The notes under the pieces are model-generated. The model ran no database searches and was not told the DNA's origin. It saw only the letters and a program-made list of their open reading frames with translations. Below, piece by piece: positions 8,662-15,608 of a stretch of DNA of 16,618 nucleotides. The DNA is from an uncultured Verrucomicrobiales bacterium. Its GTDB lineage: Bacteria > Verrucomicrobiota > Verrucomicrobiia > Verrucomicrobiales > Akkermansiaceae. Position 1 is the first letter of the stretch; each line of letters starts with the position of its first letter. The stretch spans positions 1 to 16,618 of the forward strand of contig CALBVA010000088.1 of assembly GCA_937969125.1 (NCBI GenBank), written 5' to 3'. The translations under genes and the position numbers were made by a program.

Positions 8662-8663
8662 GA
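8640..8663. promoter_or_regulatory. 24-bp near-perfect palindrome: likely Phd operator
   Basis: The 24 bases form a dyad with one mismatched pair out of twelve: outer arms TCAGAC and GTCTGA flank the perfect 10-bp palindrome AGACTAGTCT, with C/A as the single mismatch. The half-sites also read as direct repeats (CAGAC twice, TAGTC twice). It ends five bases before the phd start codon. Phd-type antitoxins repress their own operon by binding palindromes in this position, so an operator is the natural reading. Confidence 0.7.
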
Positions 8664-8668
8664 ACTTT

Positions 8669-8914
8669 ATGAAACAAGTCGGTCTCTACGAAGCGAAGTC
8701 AAAGCTCTCGGCTTTGGTGTCAGCCCTGATCGAATCCGGAGATCCGGTGTCATTGACCAAACACGGTCAGGTGGTCGCGGAGCTCCGCCCACCATCCTCT
8801 GGCAGCCCGACCCGGGGCGGACTCGCCTCGCAGGATTTCTACATTTCCCCGGACTTTGATCGTCTCCCTTCGCCGGATGATCGCCGCGACCAGCCACCGG
8901 AAAGCCGACAATGA
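8669..8914 (+). CDS. Phd/YefM-type antitoxin
   Basis: An 81-residue type II antitoxin. The N-terminal part (MKQVGLYEAKSKLSALVSAL, then GDPVSLTKHGQVVAEL) is the Phd/YefM DNA-binding fold, which dimerises and binds the operon's operator. The C-terminal third (from about residue 43) is Pro/Asp/Arg-rich and probably unstructured until it binds the toxin. The stop overlaps the toxin start by four bases (ATGA at 8911-8914), so the genes are translationally coupled. It is preceded directly by a palindrome and has no Shine-Dalgarno sequence. The toxin partner belongs to the VapC/PIN family, so 'phd-vapC' or 'vapB' naming would both be defensible. Confidence 0.92.
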   Translation: MKQVGLYEAKSKLSALVSALIESGDPVSLTKHGQVVAELRPPSSGSPTRGGLASQDFYISPDFDRLPSPDDRRDQPPESRQ

Positions 8915-9303
8915 CCGAGCAGCTCCTCGATACCCGGGTGCTCCTTCTCTTTCTCCAAAATGATCCCGAATTGCCAGACTCTCTGGCGGAACGGATCGAA
9001 TCGCCGGACCGGCGCTCATTGGTCTCAATGGCCAGTCTGTGGGAACTCGCCCGAAAGCAAGCGAAGGGTCTGCTGACCTTCGAAGCGGGAACGCGTGCCG
9101 ATCTTCCCGGACTTTTGCTCGAGGAAGGCTTCGACCTCCTGCCCATCGATTGGTCCGCGATCCGTCGCGCTGCCGCCCTGCCTCCGCACCATGACGACCA
9201 CACCGATCGCCTCCTCGTGGCTGAGGCCATTGCGAGAAATATCCCCATCCTCTCACTGGATCACACTCTGGATCCCTATGGAATCGAGCGCCTGGATTCC
9301 TGA
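8911..9303 (+). CDS. vapC: PIN-domain toxin (VapC-like ribonuclease)
   Basis: A 130-residue PIN-domain protein, predicted Mg2+-dependent endoribonuclease that cuts RNA (in studied members initiator tRNA or rRNA) unless neutralised by the adjacent antitoxin. The acidic residues expected in the active site are present: Asp7 in LLDTRVLL, Glu45 in SLWELARK, Asp99 in HHDDHTDRLLVAEAI (with Asp95/96 just before), and Asp117 in LSLDHTLDPYGIE. Family members usually read LLDTHVLLW at the first motif, so Arg9 and the missing Trp are small deviations. The ATG overlaps the phd stop, and a GGAAAG ribosome binding site lies seven bases upstream, one of the few in the window. The gene is full length and looks functional. 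It ends about 25 bp before a strong terminator. Confidence 0.93.
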   Translation: MTEQLLDTRVLLLFLQNDPELPDSLAERIESPDRRSLVSMASLWELARKQAKGLLTFEAGTRADLPGLLLEEGFDLLPIDWSAIRRAAALPPHHDDHTDRLLVAEAIARNIPILSLDHTLDPYGIERLDS

Positions 9304-9325
9304 TCCAGATTCACGGATACAAAAA

Positions 9326-9349
9326 AAAACGGGTCCGCAGACCCGTTTT
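9326..9349. terminator. Bidirectional intrinsic terminator (vapC and rpmB)
   Basis: A perfect 10-bp stem, AAAACGGGTC (9326-9335) with GACCCGTTTT (9340-9349), closes a 4-base loop. On the minus strand the stem is followed by a run of nine T in total (A-run at 9321-9329), giving a strong terminator for rpmB. On the plus strand only the four T of the stem itself follow, giving a weaker terminator for vapC. It lies between the stops of these two convergent genes. Confidence 0.9.
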
Positions 9350-9376
9350 GGAAAGATTGTTGGAAGCAAGGAGGCC

Positions 9377-9640
9377 TTAAATGAGGCCCGCTTTCTTCAG
9401 AGTGGCGAAGGCGCCATTCTTGTTGATGGTCTTGAACGCCTTGCAAGAGGCCTTGACCTTCACATATTTGCCAAGCTCGGGAACCCAGACACGCTTGGTG
9501 TGAAGGTTTGGAGAAACCTTACGCTTAACGGTCTTGGTGACGTGACGACCGATGCCGCCTTTTTTCTTGGCCAAACCAGAACGGTGGATTTTACGTCCAA
9601 CACGAACTTTGGAACCGCGGATGCTGCATACTTTTGACAT
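9377..9640 (-). CDS. rpmB: 50S ribosomal protein L28
   Basis: Large-subunit ribosomal protein L28, 87 residues. The N-terminus MSKVCSIRGSKV and the core SPNLHTKRVWVPELGKYVKVKAS followed by FKTINKNG align with E. coli L28 (MSRVCQVTG, FLPNLHSHRFWV, VIDKKG). Between them the basic segment GRKIHRSGLAKKKGGIGRHVTK is about ten residues longer than in E. coli; this appears to be a lineage variant and not an error, as the frame is uninterrupted. There is no CxxC zinc ribbon. The gene stands alone without rpmG next to it, ends at a strong terminator 28 bases downstream, and has no Shine-Dalgarno sequence. Confidence 0.98.
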   Translation of the reverse strand: MSKVCSIRGSKVRVGRKIHRSGLAKKKGGIGRHVTKTVKRKVSPNLHTKRVWVPELGKYVKVKASCKAFKTINKNGAFATLKKAGLI

Positions 9641-9736
9641 AGGTCTAAAAACTTAGGTGGGCGGGAGAAATAGGGAAAATTGGAATCGGGTCAAGAGGTT
9701 TCCGACTTTTCCTTCCGGATTCATTGGAGAATCTCC

Positions 9737-9761
9737 CCCGCTACCGTTGCGGGCCTTTTTT
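9737..9761 (+). terminator. Terminator-like hairpin upstream of the uracil-DNA glycosylase gene
   Basis: CCCGC (9737-9741) and GCGGG (9749-9753) form a 5-bp GC stem with loop TACCGTT. Two C and then six T (9756-9761) follow. It points along the plus strand and lies 50 bases before the glycosylase start, in the 170-bp gap between divergent rpmB and that gene. No plus-strand gene before it lacks its own terminator, so it would either back up the vapC terminator or act in the leader of the glycosylase gene. The rest of the gap shows nothing I recognise. Confidence 0.4.
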
Positions 9762-9810
9762 GTCATCCCGCAGACTGGCATTGGCGGGCCACTGGTGATT
9801 ACCTCCCGTC

Positions 9811-10683
9811 ATGGCCACTTCCTCCGGTGTCACCCGCCCCACCATCCTCGATTACCTCCGGCAGCTCCAGCAGCAGGGAGCCAGCCATGTGGCGGTCGAT
9901 GACGAGGCCCGCCAAGTCCTCCGCGAGCTTTATACGCGGGGAAGTGCCCGCCGGGCCGCCCCAAAAGCGACCAAGGTCTCCGAGAATGTGCCGGCGAATG
10001 CCTCCGCCGCTCCGCAGGCCGCCTCCCCTGCCCCGCTCACCAGCTTGAAAGTCTCCGGGACTACAGCAGCGGAAAAGATTACCTCTATAAAGGAACAGGC
10101 ACAGAGCTGGCAGCCTTCCCTTTCGCTAGGCACCCTGCGGAAGGAGCTGGTCTTTTCCACAGGGAATCCTGCCGCCGATTTCATGCTCGTCGGCGAAGCA
10201 CCCGGTTTTCACGAAGAGCAGCAGGCGGAACCTTTCGTGGGACCGGCCGGCCAAAAGCTCGATCAAATCCTCAAGGCCATGGGCCTCAGCCGGGAGCAAG
10301 TTTACCTTTCCAATGTCTGTAAATTCCGCCCCGCCACCCGAAACCAGACGACCAATAACCGGAAGCCCTCGCCGGAGGAGTTGGCGGCCTGTCTTCCCTT
10401 TATCAAAGCGGAGGTCGATATTGTGAAGCCGCGCGTCATTGTGGCCCTCGGAGCGAGCGCGGCGGATGCCCTGCTGGAACTTAAGAAACCGGTCGGAGAG
10501 CTCCGCGAAGCCTGGCATCAATTTCAAGGAATCCCGCTCCGGGTGACTTACCACCCTTCTTATCTTCTACGTCAGGAGGAAGGGCTCGGCGAAAAGCGGA
10601 AGGTCTGGGAGGACATGCTAGCGGTGATGGAAAAACTGAAGCTGGAGATTTCTGAAAAGCAGCGCGGATACTTTAAGAAGTAA
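9811..10683 (+). CDS. Family-4-like uracil-DNA glycosylase lacking most Fe-S cysteines
   Basis: Predicted uracil-DNA glycosylase, removing deaminated cytosine from DNA as the first step of base-excision repair. It has 290 residues. An N-terminal 95-residue part has a helical stretch (ILDYLRQLQQQGASHVAV) and an Ala/Pro-rich linker. The catalytic domain follows: VFSTGNPAADFMLVGEAPG with the first motif at 128-132, EPFVGPAGQKLDQIL (140-154), NVCKFRP (169-174) and the HPSYLLR motif (248-254). Family 4 enzymes hold a 4Fe-4S cluster with four cysteines: a C-x2-C before the VFG motif, one in KCRP, and one in the helix after it. Here the first two positions are Gln101 and Leu104, the third is Phe172 (KFRP), and only Cys194 (AACLPF) remains; Cys170 is the only other cysteine. 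The start ATG has no clear ribosome binding site. Confidence 0.88.
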   Translation: MATSSGVTRPTILDYLRQLQQQGASHVAVDDEARQVLRELYTRGSARRAAPKATKVSENVPANASAAPQAASPAPLTSLKVSGTTAAEKITSIKEQAQSWQPSLSLGTLRKELVFSTGNPAADFMLVGEAPGFHEEQQAEPFVGPAGQKLDQILKAMGLSREQVYLSNVCKFRPATRNQTTNNRKPSPEELAACLPFIKAEVDIVKPRVIVALGASAADALLELKKPVGELREAWHQFQGIPLRVTYHPSYLLRQEEGLGEKRKVWEDMLAVMEKLKLEISEKQRGYFKK

Positions 10684-10716
10684 GCGGTGCAGATTCCCTG
10701 ACTCAATCTTCCTCTC

Positions 10717-13200
10717 ATGGGATTCGCCTTCCGCCTTTTCAAAACTACCTTCGCCCTGCTTTTCGGGCTGGTTTTTTTTGCGCTGATCGGCGGCTTAATC
10801 TACCTGAATCAGGTCGGCTTCCCCGGTCACTCGGGCGAATGGCTGCGCGGGCATCTGGCGGAGAAAGGAGTGCACCTTTCCTTCGATTCCCTCCGTCTAG
10901 ATCTCCGACGCGGCTTGATCGCGAAAGAGGTGGCTTTCTTCGCCGATGAGGAAAAATCCATCCCGCTCCTCACCGCCCATGAAATGATCGTGGACCTCGA
11001 TAAAATGCGCGCCCTCAGAGGCGAATTTCTTTTCCGGAAAATCGAGGTCAGTGATGGATCCGCCACCATTCCCGTCGGCGAGGAAAAGCGCATGGTCGCC
11101 GCCCATGGGATCAATGGCTCCCTGAGTTTAAGTGAAAGCGGACGAGCCGAGATCAATCATCTCACGGGATTGATCGAGGGCATCAAGGTGACCCTCTCCG
11201 CCAATCTCAAGCAGCCACCACCGAGTGATGAACCTGCCGACCCCGCCGTATCAGACCAGACTGCGCGCATCCTGAGCATGATCCTGGATGAACTCGCGCT
11301 CTGGGAACTCCCGGACGATGCCCCGCCTGAAGTGGACTTCCATATCAGCGGCGATCTCGCGGATGCGGAGCGGATTAATACCCGATTTCATCTACGAGCC
11401 ACCGGTCTGAAGCGGAACGATTATGAGCTCTCAAAGCTGAAGCTCTCCGGCGACTTCAAGTCGCAGATCGTAACGGTAGATGAAATTCTGTTAGATGACG
11501 TCACCGGCCGCGCGACTGGAAAGGCGGACTGGAGTGTGGTCCGCCGGGAGGGCCGCTTTCATCTGGACTCATCACTCCGGATTAAGCGCTTCCTGAAAAC
11601 CTGCTTCGGGGTCGAGATTCTCAAGGAGGCCTCCCTCTCCATCAGCCCGGTTATGCAGGCCAGGGGCACTTTCTCTGCTCCGCAGGATCAACCGTTTTCC
11701 GTGCACGCCACGGGGCATGCACGGATCGGGAAGTTCACTTTTCTCGGGACCGATTATGAGCAGCTGGACTCGGACTTTTCGTGGAAGGATGGCGACCTCT
11801 TCCTCCGTGACCTCACCGTGATTCACCGGAAGGGTCAGCTGGATGGAAGCATCCTCGCGCAGCAGGACCTGGTAAGGTTCGATGTCCGCTCGACCCTCGG
11901 GCTGGCCGCGTTCCGGCCTTTCATCAAGGCGGACAGCCCGCTGGAAAAGGGACTGGCTGAGGCGGAGTTCATGGAAAATTCCATTGTAGCTCTGGATGTG
12001 GTGGGCTCGCTGAAGCGGGATGAACTAACGAAGTGGGAGGCCACGGGAAAGTTTCATCTGAGTAATTTCAGTTATCGCGGCACCGCAATTCATCACCTCG
12101 CGGCAGATTACGAAATCATCCCGGGGCAGGCGCAATTCGCCAAAATTTCCATGCTTCTGAACGACGAAAAAGAGAAGGCGAGATTGAGACACGCCGGCCC
12201 CGCTTCGGAGGAGATCTTCGCGGACCGCGTGCTCTATGACAGCAAGTCCCGCGTGACCACAATCAGCAATCTGCGCGGCCGGATCTGGCCCACTCCCGTC
12301 ATCCGCGTCTTCGCAAAATCGGTGGCGAAGCATGTGGAAAAAAATTACCGCTTTCACGAACCACCGCAGGTCACTTTGAACGGTGCCTTCGCCGGGCGAA
12401 AAGGCGACTTCGAAAACACGCGCTTCAGCGTAGAACTCCTCACCGACGGGCAAACGGACTACCCCTTTCTAGGTGAAGATCTCCCACTCCGCGATCTCGC
12501 CGCAGACATCCAGGTGCGCGGGCCCATGATCACGGTGAAAAATCTTGGCTTCCGGACCTTGGGCGGATCAGCCAGTGGAACGGTCTTCGCCGATGTCACT
12601 CCAGGGAAGAAGGCCCGCTATGGTGGATCGATCAAATGGGACAAGCTGTCCTTTCCTCTGATTTCGAAGACCTACAAATTTGAGAAAGAGGAGCAGGGTT
12701 CATTGACCGGCAATATCGACTTCAATGGCCAGGCCGGCGGGGTGAAGAACTTTAACGCCGACGGAGTGATCGGGATCAGCCAAGGGAACCTCGTCTCCCT
12801 CCCCGTCCTCGGCCCTCTCTCTCCCATCGTAGCGGGCGTGCTGGGGTCCAAAAAACTGGGTTATGAAAAAGCCAAAGACGCCTCAGCCACCTACGCCATC
12901 CGTGCCGGTGTGATGCAGACGGCAGACTTCGTCGCGACATCCCGTAGTATCACCCTGACCGGCGAGGGATGGGTGGATCTCAGTAACAAGAAAATGGATA
13001 TGACGGTGCGGGTGAATGCTCGTGGTCTGCTGGGCCTGTTGACTCTGCCCCTGCAGCCGTTGAAGGGGATTTTCCAATTTCGTGGGACCGGAACCTATAG
13101 CGAGCCAAAGTGGAAGAACTCACCCTTCACAAAGCCCGCCAAAGGGGAAGCGGATCCATTGTTCCAAAAAGCAGGTAAGGCTCAGCCGGTGGCAGAATGA
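10717..13200 (+). CDS. AsmA-like inner-membrane-anchored envelope protein
   Basis: An 827-residue protein with one N-terminal membrane helix (about residues 9-31, TTFALLFGLVFFALIGGLIYL) followed by a long beta-rich periplasmic part. The pattern is that of the AsmA/YhdP/TamB superfamily, whose members form hydrophobic grooves thought to move phospholipids between the inner and outer membranes. The C-terminal 150 residues fit the AsmA-like end domain: LTGNIDFNGQAGG, a strand run of the type DGVIGISQGNLVSLPVLG, then TLTGEGWVDLSNKKMDMTV and GIFQFRGTGTYSEPKW. An Ala/Pro-poor acidic patch at residues 167-190 may be a loop. It starts 33 bp after the glycosylase stop and could be read through from it; a secreted-protein gene follows 37 bp later. 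The function in this organism is inferred from the fold only. There is no Shine-Dalgarno sequence (the start follows CTTCCTCTC). Confidence 0.85.
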   Translation: MGFAFRLFKTTFALLFGLVFFALIGGLIYLNQVGFPGHSGEWLRGHLAEKGVHLSFDSLRLDLRRGLIAKEVAFFADEEKSIPLLTAHEMIVDLDKMRALRGEFLFRKIEVSDGSATIPVGEEKRMVAAHGINGSLSLSESGRAEINHLTGLIEGIKVTLSANLKQPPPSDEPADPAVSDQTARILSMILDELALWELPDDAPPEVDFHISGDLADAERINTRFHLRATGLKRNDYELSKLKLSGDFKSQIVTVDEILLDDVTGRATGKADWSVVRREGRFHLDSSLRIKRFLKTCFGVEILKEASLSISPVMQARGTFSAPQDQPFSVHATGHARIGKFTFLGTDYEQLDSDFSWKDGDLFLRDLTVIHRKGQLDGSILAQQDLVRFDVRSTLGLAAFRPFIKADSPLEKGLAEAEFMENSIVALDVVGSLKRDELTKWEATGKFHLSNFSYRGTAIHHLAADYEIIPGQAQFAKISMLLNDEKEKARLRHAGPASEEIFADRVLYDSKSRVTTISNLRGRIWPTPVIRVFAKSVAKHVEKNYRFHEPPQVTLNGAFAGRKGDFENTRFSVELLTDGQTDYPFLGEDLPLRDLAADIQVRGPMITVKNLGFRTLGGSASGTVFADVTPGKKARYGGSIKWDKLSFPLISKTYKFEKEEQGSLTGNIDFNGQAGGVKNFNADGVIGISQGNLVSLPVLGPLSPIVAGVLGSKKLGYEKAKDASATYAIRAGVMQTADFVATSRSITLTGEGWVDLSNKKMDMTVRVNARGLLGLLTLPLQPLKGIFQFRGTGTYSEPKWKNSPFTKPAKGEADPLFQKAGKAQPVAE

Positions 13201-13203
13201 AAT

Positions 13204-13231
13204 GATACGGACGATCATATCGTACCGTATC
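13204..13231 (+). promoter_or_regulatory. Long hairpin just before the secreted-protein start
   Basis: The left arm GATACGGACGAT (13204-13215) and right arm ATCGT-A-CCGTATC (13219-13231) pair over 12 bp with a single bulged A at 13224 and a 3-base CAT loop. It fills most of the 37-bp gap between the AsmA-like gene and the next gene, beginning three bases after the stop of the first. A GGAAG ribosome binding site (13232-13236) lies directly at its foot, two bases from the ATG at 13238. There is no T-run. Possible roles are a translation-controlling structure, a DNA operator (the inner ACGAT-CAT-ATCGT is itself a palindrome) or an mRNA-stabilising 3' end. Confidence 0.55.
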
Positions 13232-13237
13232 GGAAGC

Positions 13238-14272
13238 ATGATTCGTCTCAAACGATCCGTTCTCGCTGCTCTCACCCTCACCGGAATTCTGGCTCCGATG
13301 TCTGCTGTCAATGCTCAGCTGAAGCCGGCTGATCCCATCGATTATTCCAAGCTCGCCTTCTATCCGGATCGCTGGGTCGCGAAGAAGATCGACACTACCA
13401 TGACTCCGTGGATGGGCGAACATATCGCCTATCTCACAATTACGGATGCCTTCGACCACAAAGTGATGGAGGAATTTGTAGCGACGCTGGACAAGGGCTG
13501 GCAGACCTATCTGGACTTCACCGGAAAGGCTCCGCGCATGCATCGGAATGTCGATGGCAAGTCACCCATCGCGGCGGTGCCGGGGAACGGGCTGACCTGC
13601 GGTGCGGGTTGCGGATATGTCGGCTCGACAGGCATTGAGGCGAATTACTTTTATACAAGCACCTACAAAAATCTGCAGAAAAACCCGAAGGGGGTGCCGC
13701 ATCTCTACTTCTATGAGATGGGAAGGAATTTTTTCACCTTCAAAAATCGGCACAGTTGTTTCACCACCGGCTTTGCGGTTTTCATGCGCTACGTGTGCAT
13801 CGACACCTTGAAAATCGAGGATCGTGACAAGCGGACGCGGGCCGTCATTGAGGGAGCGGTCGATGGTTTTGCGAAAGGCGAGATGGGGTTTCTGAAGAAC
13901 TTCACGAACGCTCACGGCCTGACCGAAAAACAAAACCGGCTGAAGACCCGCCCCACTGACCAACCGGTAATGTATGCCTCGGCGATGCTGAAGCTTTGGA
14001 AGGAATTGGGGGACGATTGGTTGAAGGGATTTTATCGAAACGTGCATACCCTGCCAGGAGCTAAGGCTGCCGACAAAGAAGGCGCACGCGTGCAGTCCAT
14101 CGGCTGGTATCTCGCAGCATCGGTAGCGGCGAAGAAAGACCTCGCGCCGATCTTCGTGGATCAATGGCGACTGCCTCTGACGAAGGAGGAGAAGGAAGAA
14201 TTAAAAAAGGTGAACTGGCAGGAAGCGGAGCTCACCGCAGGCGCGCTGATGAGCCGACTCCGCAAAAACTAA
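13238..14272 (+). CDS. Secreted protein of unknown function, possible degenerate metallopeptidase fold
   Basis: I do not recognise this gene by name. From ATG 13238 the product has 344 residues with a clear signal peptide (MIRLKRSVLAALTLTG, ending SAVNA before QLKP), so it is exported. An ATG at 13202 would add 12 residues ahead of the signal peptide and lies beside the hairpin; longer in-frame starts reach into the AsmA gene and are unlikely. The mature part has four cysteines (121, 125, 174, 187), enough for two disulphides. VPHLYFYEMGRNFF at 153-166 followed by CFTTGFAVFMRYVCID at 174-189 has the spacing and hydrophobic pattern of HExxH gluzincin peptidases, but with Tyr159 and Arg163 where the zinc histidines would be. 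That suggests a non-catalytic relative. This is a similarity by eye, not a proven relation. The gene overlaps avtA by four bases at the stops. Confidence 0.75.
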   Translation: MIRLKRSVLAALTLTGILAPMSAVNAQLKPADPIDYSKLAFYPDRWVAKKIDTTMTPWMGEHIAYLTITDAFDHKVMEEFVATLDKGWQTYLDFTGKAPRMHRNVDGKSPIAAVPGNGLTCGAGCGYVGSTGIEANYFYTSTYKNLQKNPKGVPHLYFYEMGRNFFTFKNRHSCFTTGFAVFMRYVCIDTLKIEDRDKRTRAVIEGAVDGFAKGEMGFLKNFTNAHGLTEKQNRLKTRPTDQPVMYASAMLKLWKELGDDWLKGFYRNVHTLPGAKAADKEGARVQSIGWYLAASVAAKKDLAPIFVDQWRLPLTKEEKEELKKVNWQEAELTAGALMSRLRKN

Positions 14273-15543
14273 TCGGTTTCGCGATAGCAGCGGGTCACCT
14301 CTTCCGCGATCAAACGAATCCCCGCTTCGACCGTTTCGGATGACATTGTGAAGCTGACCCGGATGCACTCGCGGGTATGCTTCCAATCAGTTTCAGGTGG
14401 GAGACCGAAGAAGAAAAACTCGCCGGGGACGATGAGGACCTCGCGAGTTTTCAGACGTTCGTAAAGCTCCCTCGTGGGGATGGGCAGGTCCTCAAACCAG
14501 AGCCAGAGGAAGAGCGCACCCTCACTGCGATGGATGAAGTAAGGGACGGAGTCATCGAAAAACTCGTGAAAGAGACGTTGAGCGAACTCGGATCGCTCCT
14601 GATAAAATGGCCTCACGACTTCTTGGCTGAGGCGGAGGACTGCACCGCTTTCGATGAGCGGCCTCATGATTTCCTGACCGATATTCGGGTTTGCAAGACC
14701 GGTGATGGAGGTCATTGACGAGACTTGGCGACAGACCTCAGACGAAGCCACCACAATCCCGGTGCGGGTGCCTGGAAGCCCGATTTTTGAGAGGCTGAGG
14801 GTCAGAATCATCCCCTCATCCCAAACCGGAGTGACGTCAGAGAAGATCACATTTGGAAAAGGCGCGCCGTAGGCATTATCGACGATGAGGGGAATTCCCC
14901 GGGCGCGGGCGATGTCGCGAAGTCTTTCAATTTCACCATCAGTGAGGACATTGCCGGAGGGATTCGTGGGGCGCGAAACACAGATCGCGGCGATGTCATC
15001 ACCTGGGTCCACCGCATCAAAATCGACGCGGTATTTAAACTCATGAGGCCCGGTCTTCTCGATACTGGCGGGGATTGCCTCAAAAAAATCCTCACCCACC
15101 GACTGGTTCGCATAGCCGATGTATTCCGGAAGCAGCGGTAGCATCACCTTCTTCCGCGAGCCATCCTGGAAACGTCCCGCCAGGGCATTGAAGAGGTAGA
15201 AGAAGGCGGTCTGACCGCCCATTGTCACGGCGAAGTTTTCCGGAGTCACCCGCCAGCCAAACTCTTTCTGGAAGAGAGAGGCGAGGGCTTCACGGAAGAG
15301 CAGGTTACCGGCAGAGACGTCGTAATTACCAAGCATCCGCTCTAGGGCACCGGGTTCATTGATGATCTCTTGCATCCGCTGCCGCCAGAGGGCATCGACC
15401 TCGGGGATGTGTGCCGGCTGACCTCCGCCGAGCATTTTGACATCACCACCTTTTGCTAGGGCGATGCCGAGATCGTCCATCAGTTCACCGATGCCGCTTC
15501 CTTCGCAGAGATTTTTTCCAAAGGCAGAGAGCTCATAATTCAT
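14269..15543 (-). CDS. avtA: Valine-pyruvate aminotransferase (AvtA)
   Basis: PLP-dependent fold-type I aminotransferase that exchanges the amino group between valine and pyruvate (alanine plus 2-oxoisovalerate), cytosolic. It has 424 residues against 417 in E. coli and aligns over the full length: SGIGELMDDLG (SGITLLMEDL in E. coli), MLGGGQPAHIPE, GNYDVSAGN, LPEYIGYA, ICVSRPTNPSGNV (188-200), DNAYGAPFP (222-230), the PLP lysine Lys253 in SLSKIGLPGTR, GALFLWLWFEDLPI and PGEFFFFGL. The start MNYELSAFGK fits. An AGGAAG lies 12 bases upstream, rather far for a ribosome binding site. The stop TAG overlaps the TAA of the convergent secreted-protein gene within CTAA. No other amino-acid synthesis gene is nearby. 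Confidence 0.96.
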   Translation of the reverse strand: MNYELSAFGKNLCEGSGIGELMDDLGIALAKGGDVKMLGGGQPAHIPEVDALWRQRMQEIINEPGALERMLGNYDVSAGNLLFREALASLFQKEFGWRVTPENFAVTMGGQTAFFYLFNALAGRFQDGSRKKVMLPLLPEYIGYANQSVGEDFFEAIPASIEKTGPHEFKYRVDFDAVDPGDDIAAICVSRPTNPSGNVLTDGEIERLRDIARARGIPLIVDNAYGAPFPNVIFSDVTPVWDEGMILTLSLSKIGLPGTRTGIVVASSEVCRQVSSMTSITGLANPNIGQEIMRPLIESGAVLRLSQEVVRPFYQERSEFAQRLFHEFFDDSVPYFIHRSEGALFLWLWFEDLPIPTRELYERLKTREVLIVPGEFFFFGLPPETDWKHTRECIRVSFTMSSETVEAGIRLIAEEVTRCYRETD

Positions 15544-15608
15544 GGCCGGATGATTCTTCCTATGGGATGACTTGTCACTGAAATCTCTCCGTTTCCCGCA
15601 TCACAAAA

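Noticed and set aside
8667..9256. Minus-strand frames of 193 and 168 codons opposite phd-vapC
   Set aside because: Both are antisense to two genes with clear family motifs and have Arg-rich shadow composition.
9500..9600. Extra basic segment in L28 suspected as a frameshift or fusion
   Set aside because: The frame is continuous, the segment is basic like the rest of the protein, and both flanks align with L28, so it is a natural length variant.
13562..14164. 200-codon minus-strand frame opposite the secreted-protein gene
   Set aside because: The plus-strand frame has a signal peptide and a coherent protein; the minus frame shows neither.
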